From NCBI GenBank assembly GCA_003225615.1, contig QIAS01000267.1:1-5293 (forward strand): 5,293 nt of DNA, read 5' to 3'. Made by a program: the position numbers and the translations under genes. The notes below the pieces were generated by a model. That model saw only the letters and a program-made list of their open reading frames with translations. It had not been told where the DNA came from and made no database searches. Of this stretch, positions 1 to 5,293 are shown one piece after another; within the stretch, counting starts at the first letter, position 1, and each line of letters begins with the position of its first letter. This DNA is from Acidobacteriota bacterium. GTDB taxonomy: Bacteria; Acidobacteriota; Terriglobia; Terriglobales; Acidobacteriaceae.

Positions 1-427
1 GCAGGTGCGCAAGTTGCTGGACGAAGACAAAGCATCCCGCAAGGGACGAGAGCAGTTGCTGGGGGAACTGGCTGAACTCCATGCCAGACAAATGCTGGCA
101 GAAACTCCTGAAAGTAATGGTCGAAAGCTGATTGTGCGCGTCTTTTCCGACCGGGACGTGGTTTTCATCAAGCTGTTGGCACAGAAACTGACGCGGTTCG
201 ACTCGCGAGCCGTGGCATTGTTGGGTACAACATCGGGGCAGGCTTCGCTGGTGTTTGCGCAATCGCCGGGCCAGCCTTTTGATATGGGTGGGTTGATGAA
301 GGACGCAATGGCGAAACTTGGAGGTCGCGGGGGCGGGAGCAAGGATCTGGCTCAGGGCGGGGTTCCGCAAGTTGGCGGGCTTGAGGCAATGGTGGAGGAA
401 CTCCGGGCAAGACTAAGCGCAACTTAA
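1..427 (+). CDS. DHHA1-domain protein, C-terminal part; probable alanyl-tRNA editing protein (AlaX-like)
   Basis: This is the 3' end of a gene whose start lies before the window: the reading frame is open from base 2 (CAG), so the GTG at 5-7 need not be a start. About 141 codons remain, ending in TAA at 425-427. The visible part has a short charged helical stretch, then a DHHA1 domain from about base 120: an RVF-DRD segment, ALLG, SLVFAQS, and the glycine-rich GGRGGGS (320-340) followed by DLAQGG. The glycine-rich motif is the DHHA1 signature shared by alanyl-tRNA synthetase C-termini and stand-alone editing proteins, which hydrolyse mischarged Ser- or Gly-tRNA(Ala) in the cytosol. The RVF-DRD and LVFAQS-x-DMGGL wording looks more like the stand-alone editing proteins of about 400 residues than like AlaRS, but the editing domain itself is outside the window. 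AlaRS is the main alternative. The gene is convergent with the hydratase, 49 bp away. Confidence 0.8.
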   Translation, partial: QVRKLLDEDKASRKGREQLLGELAELHARQMLAETPESNGRKLIVRVFSDRDVVFIKLLAQKLTRFDSRAVALLGTTSGQASLVFAQSPGQPFDMGGLMKDAMAKLGGRGGGSKDLAQGGVPQVGGLEAMVEELRARLSAT

Positions 428-454
428 CGATCAGGGCGCGGCGGAGTCGAGAGA

Positions 455-470
455 TTGCTGGCGCCAACAA
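455..470. repeat. imperfect 16-bp palindrome between convergent genes
   Basis: The sequence TTGCTGGCGCCAACAA is a palindrome with one mismatched pair (C458/A467). It lies in the 49-bp gap between the stop of the DHHA1 gene (427) and the stop of the hydratase (477). A transcript of either strand could fold it only into a short stem with a mismatch, and no T-run follows on either side, so it is at best a weak bidirectional terminator. It could also be a protein-binding site or chance. Confidence 0.3.
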
Positions 471-476
471 TAAACG

Positions 477-1298
477 TTACGTCAGTTGCAAGCTCAGAGG
501 TGGCAAGGGAAGTCCCTCGCTTTCGCACGTCCATCGTTCACCTTTCTCAATGGCGTGTCCGGCGGTCAAGGTGCCGGAGCTGACAATATCACCAGTTTTC
601 AGTGGTTCGGTGGGGAAGCGGCGCACCACCGCACGGGCGAGTTCTGCCAGGCACGACGCCGGACTTCGCAGGGAGTTCCTGCCCGATCCTTCTTCGATCA
701 GTTCTCCGTTCTTGAGCATTCGGACTTTGAACTGGGACAACTCTTCCACGAACTTGGGAATTCTCTGGGGATCGACCTGCACCCTTTCACCAATCACCAG
801 GGCTGCGTGCAGTCCAAAGGAGGCCACGAAATCGCCAGGCTGAAAACGCCATTCGGGGAACGGACAGTCGATAATTTCGAATCCCAGCGCCAGCCACTCC
901 GTGGCTTCGAGAGCGGAATTCGCGTCGACGGCTTGCGAAGTGATTGGCTGTTTCAGACCGAAAACGATCTCGGGCTCGATCTTTAGCGAACGGGTGCGCG
1001 AGAGCGACAAGGTGGCTGAGTTGCCGGGGGCCTGGTGGATGGTGTCGTCGTACATGTGCGCCCAGACCAAAGTTTCCAGCTTGAGCACGCGCCACATTGC
1101 TTTGTTGGCATAACCTACCTTCAGACCTACGCTTTTGTGACCGGTCGCCTCGTGCCACTGCTTAAGTGTGGCTTCAACTTGGTAAGCTGTCTCCAGATCG
1201 AAACCCGCGCGCGATGAGAGGGGTACCTCGACCATCTTGCCAGCTTCGCGTGCGGAGAGAAGTTCGCGGGCGAGGCTTTCAATTTCCATGTTTGACAT
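477..1298 (-). CDS. 2-keto-4-pentenoate hydratase-like protein (MhpD / fumarylacetoacetate hydrolase superfamily)
   Basis: The 273-residue protein is close to the usual 260-270 of MhpD-type hydratases, which add water to 2-hydroxypenta-2,4-dienoate-like products of aromatic-ring meta-cleavage in the cytosol. Family motifs in order are KVGYANKA (60-67), KIEPEI (106-111), GFEIID (139-144), a serine-proline-alanine-rich stretch before AELA (212-221), and GDIVSSGTLT (236-245). E108, E110 and E141 have the spacing of the three metal-binding glutamates I recall for E. coli MhpD (106, 108, 139), so the divalent-metal site appears intact. The exact substrate cannot be read from sequence, and an oxaloacetate-decarboxylase-like relative is possible. 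The start is uncertain: ATG at 1298 aligns best with MhpD's N-terminus but has AGG only 1 nt upstream. A second ATG at 1289 has the same AGGT about 9 nt upstream, a better ribosome-binding distance, and would shorten the protein by three residues. No other aromatic catabolism gene is nearby. Confidence 0.88.
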   Translation of the reverse strand: MSNMEIESLARELLSAREAGKMVEVPLSSRAGFDLETAYQVEATLKQWHEATGHKSVGLKVGYANKAMWRVLKLETLVWAHMYDDTIHQAPGNSATLSLSRTRSLKIEPEIVFGLKQPITSQAVDANSALEATEWLALGFEIIDCPFPEWRFQPGDFVASFGLHAALVIGERVQVDPQRIPKFVEELSQFKVRMLKNGELIEEGSGRNSLRSPASCLAELARAVVRRFPTEPLKTGDIVSSGTLTAGHAIEKGERWTCESEGLPLPPLSLQLT

Positions 1299-1344
1299 AC
1301 CTGATCTAGATTCCAGTACTCGATTTCATCACGAATGGATGGGA

Positions 1345-1350
1345 ATTGTA
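1345..1350 (-). promoter_or_regulatory. candidate -10 element for the hydratase gene
   Basis: Read on the minus strand this is TACAAT, one mismatch from the sigma-70 consensus -10. It would start transcription near 1338, leaving a leader of about 40-50 nt. No good -35 is seen at 16-18 bp upstream. The call rests on one hexamer and its position. Confidence 0.3.
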
Positions 1351-1478
1351 GCGAAAGCTGGCCGCCCGAGCAGAAACGCCGCTCTTGAACAGGGACAATC
1401 CAGAACGCGATGCACCTCTGCGGTTCGCTTCATGCTACATTTTCCATGTGCATAAGTGAAAAGGGCTTGTGCTCCAAA

Positions 1479-1499
1479 AGACGCGGCGAGACGCGTCTC
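1479..1499. promoter_or_regulatory. GC-rich inverted and direct repeat upstream of the histidine kinase; possible operator or dispersed-repeat remnant
   Basis: AGACGCG (1479-1485) and CGCGTCT (1492-1498) form a perfect 7-bp stem with a 6-nt loop. AGACGCG also recurs as a direct repeat at 1489-1495, exactly 10 bp on. The second copy sits inside a perfect 12-bp palindrome, GAGACGCGTCTC (1488-1499). The structure ends immediately before a TACAAT hexamer at 1500-1505, so it would occupy the spacer of a promoter using that -10, a typical operator position. It could equally be a worn copy of a genome-wide hairpin repeat. The stretch downstream (CTACAATACATTTTT) is not a clean T-tract, so I do not call a terminator. 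Confidence 0.45.
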
Positions 1500-1505
1500 T
1501 ACAAT
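1500..1505 (+). promoter_or_regulatory. candidate -10 element for the histidine kinase gene
   Basis: TACAAT lies 18 bp before the kinase ATG and would place the transcription start near 1512, giving a leader of only about 12 nt. No recognisable -35 sits at the proper distance (AAAGAC at 1477-1482 is poor). TACAA (1500-1504) also pairs with TTGTA (1512-1516) around a 7-nt loop, so this AT-rich stretch has some dyad symmetry of its own. Confidence 0.3.
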
Positions 1506-1523
1506 ACATTTTTGTAATGCATC

Positions 1524-2870
1524 ATGGAACAACGCCTTATCCTTATTAGTTTGCTGATCAAGCTGGGCGTGGCTGCCTCTGCTGCCAGCATCCTCGGCCG
1601 CTCGAAGGAATTCAAGTCGCTCTTGTTTCGCGAAGAGCGAACGCGAAAGCAGCAGGTATATCTCGTTCTCTGGTTTGGAATTCCCATCGCGCTTGGAGTC
1701 TGGATCCGCTTCAGCGCCAGAAGCTTCTTCGCCGGTGATCTCTCGCTTGAAACCACGATTCTACTCGGCATTATCGTGGGCCGCTTGGGTGGTGTCCTGG
1801 GAGGAATGCTGATTGCGTTGCCGGCGGTGCTTCACGGCGAGTGGGCGACGTTACCTTTCAACGTGCTGTGCGGATTCATCGCCGGGCAGTTGCGCGAGAT
1901 TGCGCCGGACAAGGAAGATATCTGGTCGTTCTCGCCCTTCATTGATCTGAGCATTTACCGCTGGATTCGGCGCAACCTTCCTACGCCGCGCCTCTTCGAC
2001 TGGCAGATTATGTTCTTTGTCACGATCGTGGCGCTGCGCTTCGTGCACACCGAGTTGTCCCGCTTTCTTCCAAATGCCACGTTCAGCCTTGAGAGCCCCA
2101 GCCCCTGGGTGGAAGCCGCGATTTACGCTACTTCGATCATGGTGATTGGAACTGAGCTCAAAATTTTTAATGGCATCCGTATTCAGATCAAGCTCGAAGA
2201 GCAGGAACGCTTGCTGTTGCAGGCGCGAATGGAGGCTTTGCAGAACCAGATCAATCCTCATTTTTTGTTTAATACGCTGAACTCGGTCTCTTCGCTGGTG
2301 CGATTTGATCCCGATACCGCGCGGCAACTGATTATTAAGTTAGCGAACATCTTTCGACGCCTTTTGCACAGCAGTGATGCTTTTGTCCCACTGCGTGAAG
2401 AAGTGGAATTTATTGACGACTATTTGGATATTGAAGTGGTCCGTTTCGGACGCGACAAGCTGCAGGTGATCAAGGAATTGGACCCATCGTCACTGGATGT
2501 TATGGTGCCGAGCATGCTTCTGCAGCCGCTGGTGGAGAACTCGATCAAGCATGGGCTCGCCTCCAAGATCGAGGGCGGCAGCATTTACCTGCGCAGCCGG
2601 CTTAGCGATTCGCGCGTAGTGATTGAAGTGGAGGACAACGGGGTGGGCATGGGAGCCGCGCAGTTTTTGGAGCCTCCCAGCGGCCTGGGGGGAACTGGCA
2701 TTGGCATGGCCAATGTGGCGGAACGGCTTAAAGTGCTATATGGCGACACCGCTAAAATGACCATTGACAGCTTTGAAGGGAAGGGAACCCTGGTGAGAAT
2801 CCGGTTGCCGGTGCTGCCCACGGCCGAGGCACTTCCCGTCTATGAAGAACGCTCCAGCACACGGCGATAA
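1524..2870 (+). CDS. LytS-like membrane sensor histidine kinase with 5TMR-LYT domain
   Basis: The 448-residue inner-membrane kinase has three parts. Residues 1-214 hold five or six hydrophobic segments (about 4-23, 43-61, 77-101, 107-122, 157-176, 195-213). The stretch GIIVGRLGGVLGG (82-94) followed by PAVLHGEWATLPFNV (100-114) is typical of the 5TM-5TMR_LYT sensor region. A charged helix (215-240) leads to the His_kinase domain with NPHFLFN and the likely phospho-acceptor H246. The HATPase domain shows the N box (QPLVENSIKHG, N339), the G1 box DNGVGM (371-376) and the G2 box GGTGIGM (389-395), so autophosphorylation capacity looks intact. Relatives usually signal to LytTR-type response regulators controlling envelope or metabolite functions; none is adjacent here, so partner and stimulus are unknown. 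The frame has a stop at 1515-1517, so ATG 1524 is the first possible start, and the first membrane segment supports it, although no Shine-Dalgarno is seen. The 3' end overlaps the end of bshA on the other strand by 31 bp. Confidence 0.92.
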   Translation: MEQRLILISLLIKLGVAASAASILGRSKEFKSLLFREERTRKQQVYLVLWFGIPIALGVWIRFSARSFFAGDLSLETTILLGIIVGRLGGVLGGMLIALPAVLHGEWATLPFNVLCGFIAGQLREIAPDKEDIWSFSPFIDLSIYRWIRRNLPTPRLFDWQIMFFVTIVALRFVHTELSRFLPNATFSLESPSPWVEAAIYATSIMVIGTELKIFNGIRIQIKLEEQERLLLQARMEALQNQINPHFLFNTLNSVSSLVRFDPDTARQLIIKLANIFRRLLHSSDAFVPLREEVEFIDDYLDIEVVRFGRDKLQVIKELDPSSLDVMVPSMLLQPLVENSIKHGLASKIEGGSIYLRSRLSDSRVVIEVEDNGVGMGAAQFLEPPSGLGGTGIGMANVAERLKVLYGDTAKMTIDSFEGKGTLVRIRLPVLPTAEALPVYEERSSTRR

Positions 2871-3982
2871 AACTGCTCGTATTGCGGGATGATCTCGCTC
2901 GAGCAAAAGCGCGATTCAGCTTCAAAACGCGCCTGCTTCCCCATCTGGGCAAGTCGTTTGTCGTCGCTCAAGAGCTCGATGGCGTAGTTTGCCATCGTAT
3001 CCACATCTCCCACGTCGGCGAGATAGCCGCTTTTTCCATGTTCAATCACTTCAGGTATTCCGCCCACCCGAGTGGCTATCGGTGTGACCTCGCACGCCAT
3101 TGCTTCCAATGCCGCCAGCCCGAACGACTCCAGCTCGCTGGGCAGCAGCATGATATCGGCTACTGCTAATTTTTCGTGGACCCGATCCTGTTTTCCAAGG
3201 AACAGCACGTGCTCGTGAATGCCCTTCTGCACCGCGAGCCACTCGGCACGCGAGCGATCCGGGCCGTCTCCTATAAGGAGTAGCTTCGATGGGATCTTCT
3301 TGTGCACGCGATCGAAAATTTCTACGACATCGGTGAGGCGCTTGACCGGTCGAAAATTGGAGAGGTGCACCAGAATTTTTTCGTTGCTGCTTCCGTAGTC
3401 CGAACGTCGTTTGGCCCACTCCGGATCGCGCCGGTAAAGCTCGCAGTTCACGAAGTTGTAAATCACCTGAATGTGGTTCTTGATGTCGAACTCTTTTACC
3501 GTGCGATCGCGAAGATAGTTGGAGATCGCGCTGACTCCATCGCTCTGCTCGATCGAAAAGCGGGTGATGGGGAGATAAGAGCGGTCAAGGCCGACGAGGG
3601 TTATATCGGTGCCATGCAGCGTGGTGACGAACGGGAGCTTGCGATGGCTGCCACTCGCGGCCAGCATTTGCCTGGCCAGCATCGCGCTCACCGAATGCGG
3701 AATGGCGTAATGGACGTGCAGCAGGTCCAGATCATAAAGCTCTGCCACTTCAGCCATCCGCGTGGCCAGCGCTAAATCGTAAGGTGGGTAATCGAACAAG
3801 GGATAACGAGACACTTCCACTTCGTGATAATGAATGTTGGGCTGCGGCCCGGTAAGTCGGATGGGTTGAGAATAGGAAATGAAATGGATTTCATGACCTC
3901 GCTGGGCCAGTTCCAGGCCTAACTCTGTGGCCACTACGCCGCTGCCTCCGTATGTCGGGTAGCAGGTAATTCCGATTTTCAT
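2840..3982 (-). CDS. bshA: N-acetyl-alpha-D-glucosaminyl L-malate synthase BshA
   Basis: This GT4-family, GT-B fold glycosyltransferase of 380 residues has the usual BshA length. It transfers GlcNAc from UDP-GlcNAc to L-malate in the cytosol, the first step of bacillithiol synthesis. The N-terminus [20 protein letters not shown] is nearly diagnostic for BshA. Further motifs are RGHEIHFIS (28-36), HVHYAIPH (89-96), [11 protein letters not shown] (121-131), SNFRPVKR (208-215), and the donor-site pair E285-x7-E293 within [31 protein letters not shown] (306-321) completes the nucleotide-sugar site. No catalytic motif is missing. The start is supported by GGAGAG seven nt before the ATG. The upstream co-directional neighbour is the PilZ gene, 116 bp away. 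The usual next enzymes BshB (LmbE-like deacetylase) and BshC are not in the window. A general capsular or teichuronic GT4 enzyme is the alternative, but the N-terminal match makes BshA strongly preferred. Confidence 0.93.
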   Translation of the reverse strand: MKIGITCYPTYGGSGVVATELGLELAQRGHEIHFISYSQPIRLTGPQPNIHYHEVEVSRYPLFDYPPYDLALATRMAEVAELYDLDLLHVHYAIPHSVSAMLARQMLAASGSHRKLPFVTTLHGTDITLVGLDRSYLPITRFSIEQSDGVSAISNYLRDRTVKEFDIKNHIQVIYNFVNCELYRRDPEWAKRRSDYGSSNEKILVHLSNFRPVKRLTDVVEIFDRVHKKIPSKLLLIGDGPDRSRAEWLAVQKGIHEHVLFLGKQDRVHEKLAVADIMLLPSELESFGLAALEAMACEVTPIATRVGGIPEVIEHGKSGYLADVGDVDTMANYAIELLSDDKRLAQMGKQARFEAESRFCSSEIIPQYEQFYRRVLERSS

Positions 3983-3989
3983 CCAGGTT

Positions 3990-3995
3990 CTCTCC
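3990..3995 (-). promoter_or_regulatory. ribosome-binding site of bshA
   Basis: GGAGAG on the minus strand lies seven nt before the ATG ending at 3982, and it fixes the bshA start. Confidence 0.7.
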
Positions 3996-4008
3996 GGCGA
4001 TTATCGCC
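3996..4008. repeat. 13-bp palindrome abutting the bshA ribosome-binding site
   Basis: GGCGAT and ATCGCC are perfect 6-bp arms around a single central base, directly upstream of the bshA Shine-Dalgarno. One central base leaves little room for an RNA loop, so a protein-binding dyad is as plausible as a translational hairpin. The rest of the 116-bp gap (to 4098) shows a small TGGC-GAA-GCCA hairpin at 4021-4031. It has no convincing promoter or intrinsic terminator. Confidence 0.35.
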
Positions 4009-4098
4009 CTCTGCATTCGATGGCGAAGCCAAGAGCAGGATTCATACTTTGGGCAGAAAACACGCAGCTTTGCAGGAACGGCTCGCTCTCAGGCGATT

Positions 4099-4776
4099 TT
4101 ACGAGGGCTTCACGCCTTCCGCGAATCCCGAACCGTGCGGGTCGATTTTCGCCAATTCTTGCTGGAGACGCTGGCGATTCTCCTCCGGCAGGCCGGTGAA
4201 CTCAATTCCCATACCGACCCCGGGATCGCAGGTGCGGACCACGGCGGTAGTCACAATCTTCTCCGTTTCCATCCAGAACTCAATTCTTAGAGTGGTTCCT
4301 ATTGGCAAGGGCAGAATGGTTTCAATGTAACCGCCACTGCCGCTGATATCGGTGGCGTTGACGCGCATGGGCGTGTTGACCCGCTCGTCCTTTATCTCCA
4401 TGGGAACTGAAATTTTGTGGCGAGCGAACCTTCTGCGATTCTGCCGTAGGATGGGCTGAGCCGGTTTCTCGGTCGTGAGCAGCTCTTTCCAGGGACATTC
4501 CTGATCACTGAGGATTTGCACACCGACCTGAATTTTCTGCAGCGGTCCGGCATCCACCACCCAGGCTACCTTGAAGCGTGCTTTCTTGTTGCCATGCTGA
4601 ATGCCGATAATGTCCCCCACCTTGAGTTGGTGCTCAATACCCGAGATGAGTGCGCCTTCTTTACTGATATTGCTAGCTTTGGCATTCTGGAAGAAAGGGT
4701 GATCGTCCGCACCCATGCCGAAAACGTGCACTGGCAGATCGGCAGCGACTCGAGGCTCCGGCCGCGGTTCGGCCAT
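4099..4776 (-). CDS. protein with two PilZ domains (putative cyclic-di-GMP binding)
   Basis: The 225-residue soluble protein has no signal peptide or membrane segment. The second half (about 112-196) is a clear PilZ domain, with the basic arginine motif R115-x3-R119 (in NRRRFARH) and D143-x-S145-x2-G148 (in TDISGSGGY), followed by a beta-rich stretch ending GVGMGIEFTGL. The first half (about 3-90) repeats the architecture more loosely: R5-x3-R9 at the very N-terminus, then N36-x-S38-x2-G41, with Asn in place of the usual Asp. PilZ domains with both motifs bind cyclic di-GMP, so the second domain should be competent and the first may be weaker or structural. There is no effector domain, so it would act by protein contact, for example on motility, secretion or polysaccharide machinery; the target is unknown. 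The start at 4776 is supported by a purine-rich GGAG-AGGG just upstream. It is co-directional with bshA and the deacetylase gene. Confidence 0.85.
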   Translation of the reverse strand: MAEPRPEPRVAADLPVHVFGMGADDHPFFQNAKASNISKEGALISGIEHQLKVGDIIGIQHGNKKARFKVAWVVDAGPLQKIQVGVQILSDQECPWKELLTTEKPAQPILRQNRRRFARHKISVPMEIKDERVNTPMRVNATDISGSGGYIETILPLPIGTTLRIEFWMETEKIVTTAVVRTCDPGVGMGIEFTGLPEENRQRLQQELAKIDPHGSGFAEGVKPS

Positions 4777-4785
4777 AAATTCCCT

Positions 4786-4798
4786 CTCCCCGGGGGAG
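4786..4798. repeat. CTCCCC/GGGGAG inverted repeat overlapping the PilZ-gene ribosome-binding site
   Basis: Six-base perfect arms (4786-4791 and 4793-4798) surround one central base. On the minus strand the proximal arm supplies the GGAG part of the Shine-Dalgarno region of the PilZ gene (purine tract 4782-4791). If the RNA paired with small rearrangement, it could hide the ribosome-binding site. As DNA it is a compact dyad. Confidence 0.35.
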
Positions 4799-4811
4799 TA
4801 GCCCGATTAAT

Positions 4812-4826
4812 GATACAGCTAGTATC
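4812..4826. repeat. small hairpin in the leader of the PilZ gene
   Basis: GATAC and GTATC form a perfect 5-bp stem with a 5-nt loop, in the 105-bp gap between the deacetylase stop (4882) and the PilZ start (4776). No T-run follows in the minus direction, so it is not a convincing terminator. I see no strong promoter in this gap. Confidence 0.25.
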
Positions 4827-4881
4827 CAAGTCGCCCGCTGCGGAAGTACCTTCACTGGTACCGACAAGCAAGCCTGGCCGG

Positions 4882-5293
4882 CTAGGGCTGCATGTGTTGT
4901 CGCGCCACCGCCAAATCATGAAACGAAATAAGCTCGATTCCTTGACGTTCCAGGATGTGCTTCGCCGCCGATGAGGTGAGCACTTGGAGCTCGCGCATGC
5001 GCGACGCTTTTAGTCGTGTGCGCGTGGCCTGCAGTGCCGCATCGTTATACCCGGGATGGCATACGAATTCCCACGTGCCCTCTGGGAGACGTTCAGCGAT
5101 CATTTGGAAGAGATGCTCGTCCAACGTGCCGGTAACGGCAACACCCAGGGTGCCATCGGGTGTGACTAATCCGGCCTCTTGCACAGCACGTCGAAATTGG
5201 CTGGCGAAGCGCCGCAGGAACTTGAGTTGTGTCGATCGCTTCCATAGCGTGGGTCGAGACAAGAGCATGGCGAGAGGGACAACACTAAGGGGA
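4882..5293 (-). CDS. ChbG/HpnK-type (YdjC-like) carbohydrate deacetylase, C-terminal part
   Basis: The frame is open through the right window edge: codons above the ATG at 5268 encode Leu-Ser-Val-Val-Pro-Leu-Ala without a stop. The true start is therefore outside and only about 137 codons of a usual 260-300 residue protein are visible. The visible sequence has the C-terminal pattern of the family: a basic helix, LGVAVTGTLDEHLF, then GTWEFVCHPGYND with the conserved His-Pro-Gly (His at 5056-5058), then TRLKASRMRELQVLTS and a closing ISFHDL. The family removes N-acetyl groups from sugars (chitooligosaccharides in ChbG, an acetylglucosaminyl hopanoid lipid in HpnK). The C-terminal wording is closer to HpnK, but the catalytic Asp/His residues of the N-terminal part cannot be checked here, so substrate is open. 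It is the farthest upstream visible gene of the minus-strand series deacetylase-PilZ-bshA. Confidence 0.78.
   Translation of the reverse strand, partial: PLSVVPLAMLLSRPTLWKRSTQLKFLRRFASQFRRAVQEAGLVTPDGTLGVAVTGTLDEHLFQMIAERLPEGTWEFVCHPGYNDAALQATRTRLKASRMRELQVLTSSAAKHILERQGIELISFHDLAVARQHMQP

Noticed and set aside
168..470. A 100-codon minus-strand open frame ending the left part
   Set aside because: It is mostly antisense to the DHHA1 domain, is proline/arginine-rich and has no family features.
486..986. A 166-codon plus-strand open frame
   Set aside because: It lies wholly antisense to the well-supported hydratase, its product has low-complexity shadow-like composition, and it shows no recognisable motif.
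1292..1297. Perfect TTGACA on the plus strand as a -35 for the kinase
   Set aside because: No usable -10 lies 16-19 bp downstream (AGTACT region), it is over 200 bp from the kinase start, and it is explained by the start codons of the hydratase on the other strand.
1851..2327. A 158-codon minus-strand open frame
   Set aside because: It is antisense to the kinase membrane and phospho-acceptor regions and has an arginine/histidine-rich shadow composition.
3302..3775. A 157-codon plus-strand open frame
   Set aside because: It is antisense to the core of bshA, whose family motifs are continuous there. No domain is recognisable.
4000..4005. GATAAT on the minus strand as a -10 for bshA
   Set aside because: It would start transcription inside the bshA ribosome-binding site and has no good -35. 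It is better explained as part of the 13-bp palindrome.
4840..4881. Possible terminator after the deacetylase stop
   Set aside because: Short GC-rich complementarities exist, but no stable stem followed by a T-tract is visible on the minus strand.
1..5293. tRNA, rRNA, CRISPR array, insertion sequence or phage feature
   Set aside because: No cloverleaf-like block, regularly spaced repeats, transposase motif or target-site duplication was seen; nearly all bases are covered by the six genes.

Overview
The window carries six protein-coding genes, two of them cut by the window edges. It has no RNA genes, insertion sequences, CRISPR arrays or phage genes. Base composition is moderately GC-rich. 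The gene content (bacillithiol-type glycosyltransferase BshA, a 5TMR-LYT sensor kinase, a tandem PilZ protein and a ChbG/HpnK-type carbohydrate deacetylase) suggests a chromosomal segment from a soil-type bacterium, most likely an Acidobacteriota member. That assignment is an inference from gene content and protein flavour, not from a marker gene.

Layout: (1) 1-427 (+), the 3' end of a DHHA1-domain protein, most like stand-alone alanyl-tRNA editing proteins. (2) 477-1298 (-), a complete 2-keto-4-pentenoate hydratase (MhpD-like), convergent with gene 1. (3) 1299-1523, a 225-bp divergent promoter region with a GC-rich hairpin and palindrome beside a plausible -10 element. (4) 1524-2870 (+), a complete LytS-like membrane histidine kinase with no response regulator next to it. 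(5) 2840-3982 (-), complete bshA, whose 3' end overlaps the kinase 3' end by 31 bp. (6) 4099-4776 (-), a protein with two PilZ domains. (7) 4882-5293 (-), the C-terminal part of a ChbG/HpnK (YdjC-like) deacetylase whose start lies beyond the window.

The three minus-strand genes on the right (deacetylase, PilZ, bshA) are co-directional with gaps of 105 and 116 bp. No convincing intrinsic terminator lies between them, so partial co-transcription is possible but not demonstrated. BshA makes GlcNAc-malate, which must then be deacetylated. The usual deacetylase BshB (LmbE/PIG-L family) is not in the window, but a deacetylase of a different fold family lies two genes upstream. The hydratase stands alone, without other aromatic meta-cleavage genes.

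I see no clearly new multi-gene system. The points most worth a second look are the hairpin/operator-like structure in front of the orphan kinase, the kinase/bshA 3' overlap, the deacetylase-PilZ-bshA arrangement, and the tandem PilZ protein with a divergent first domain.
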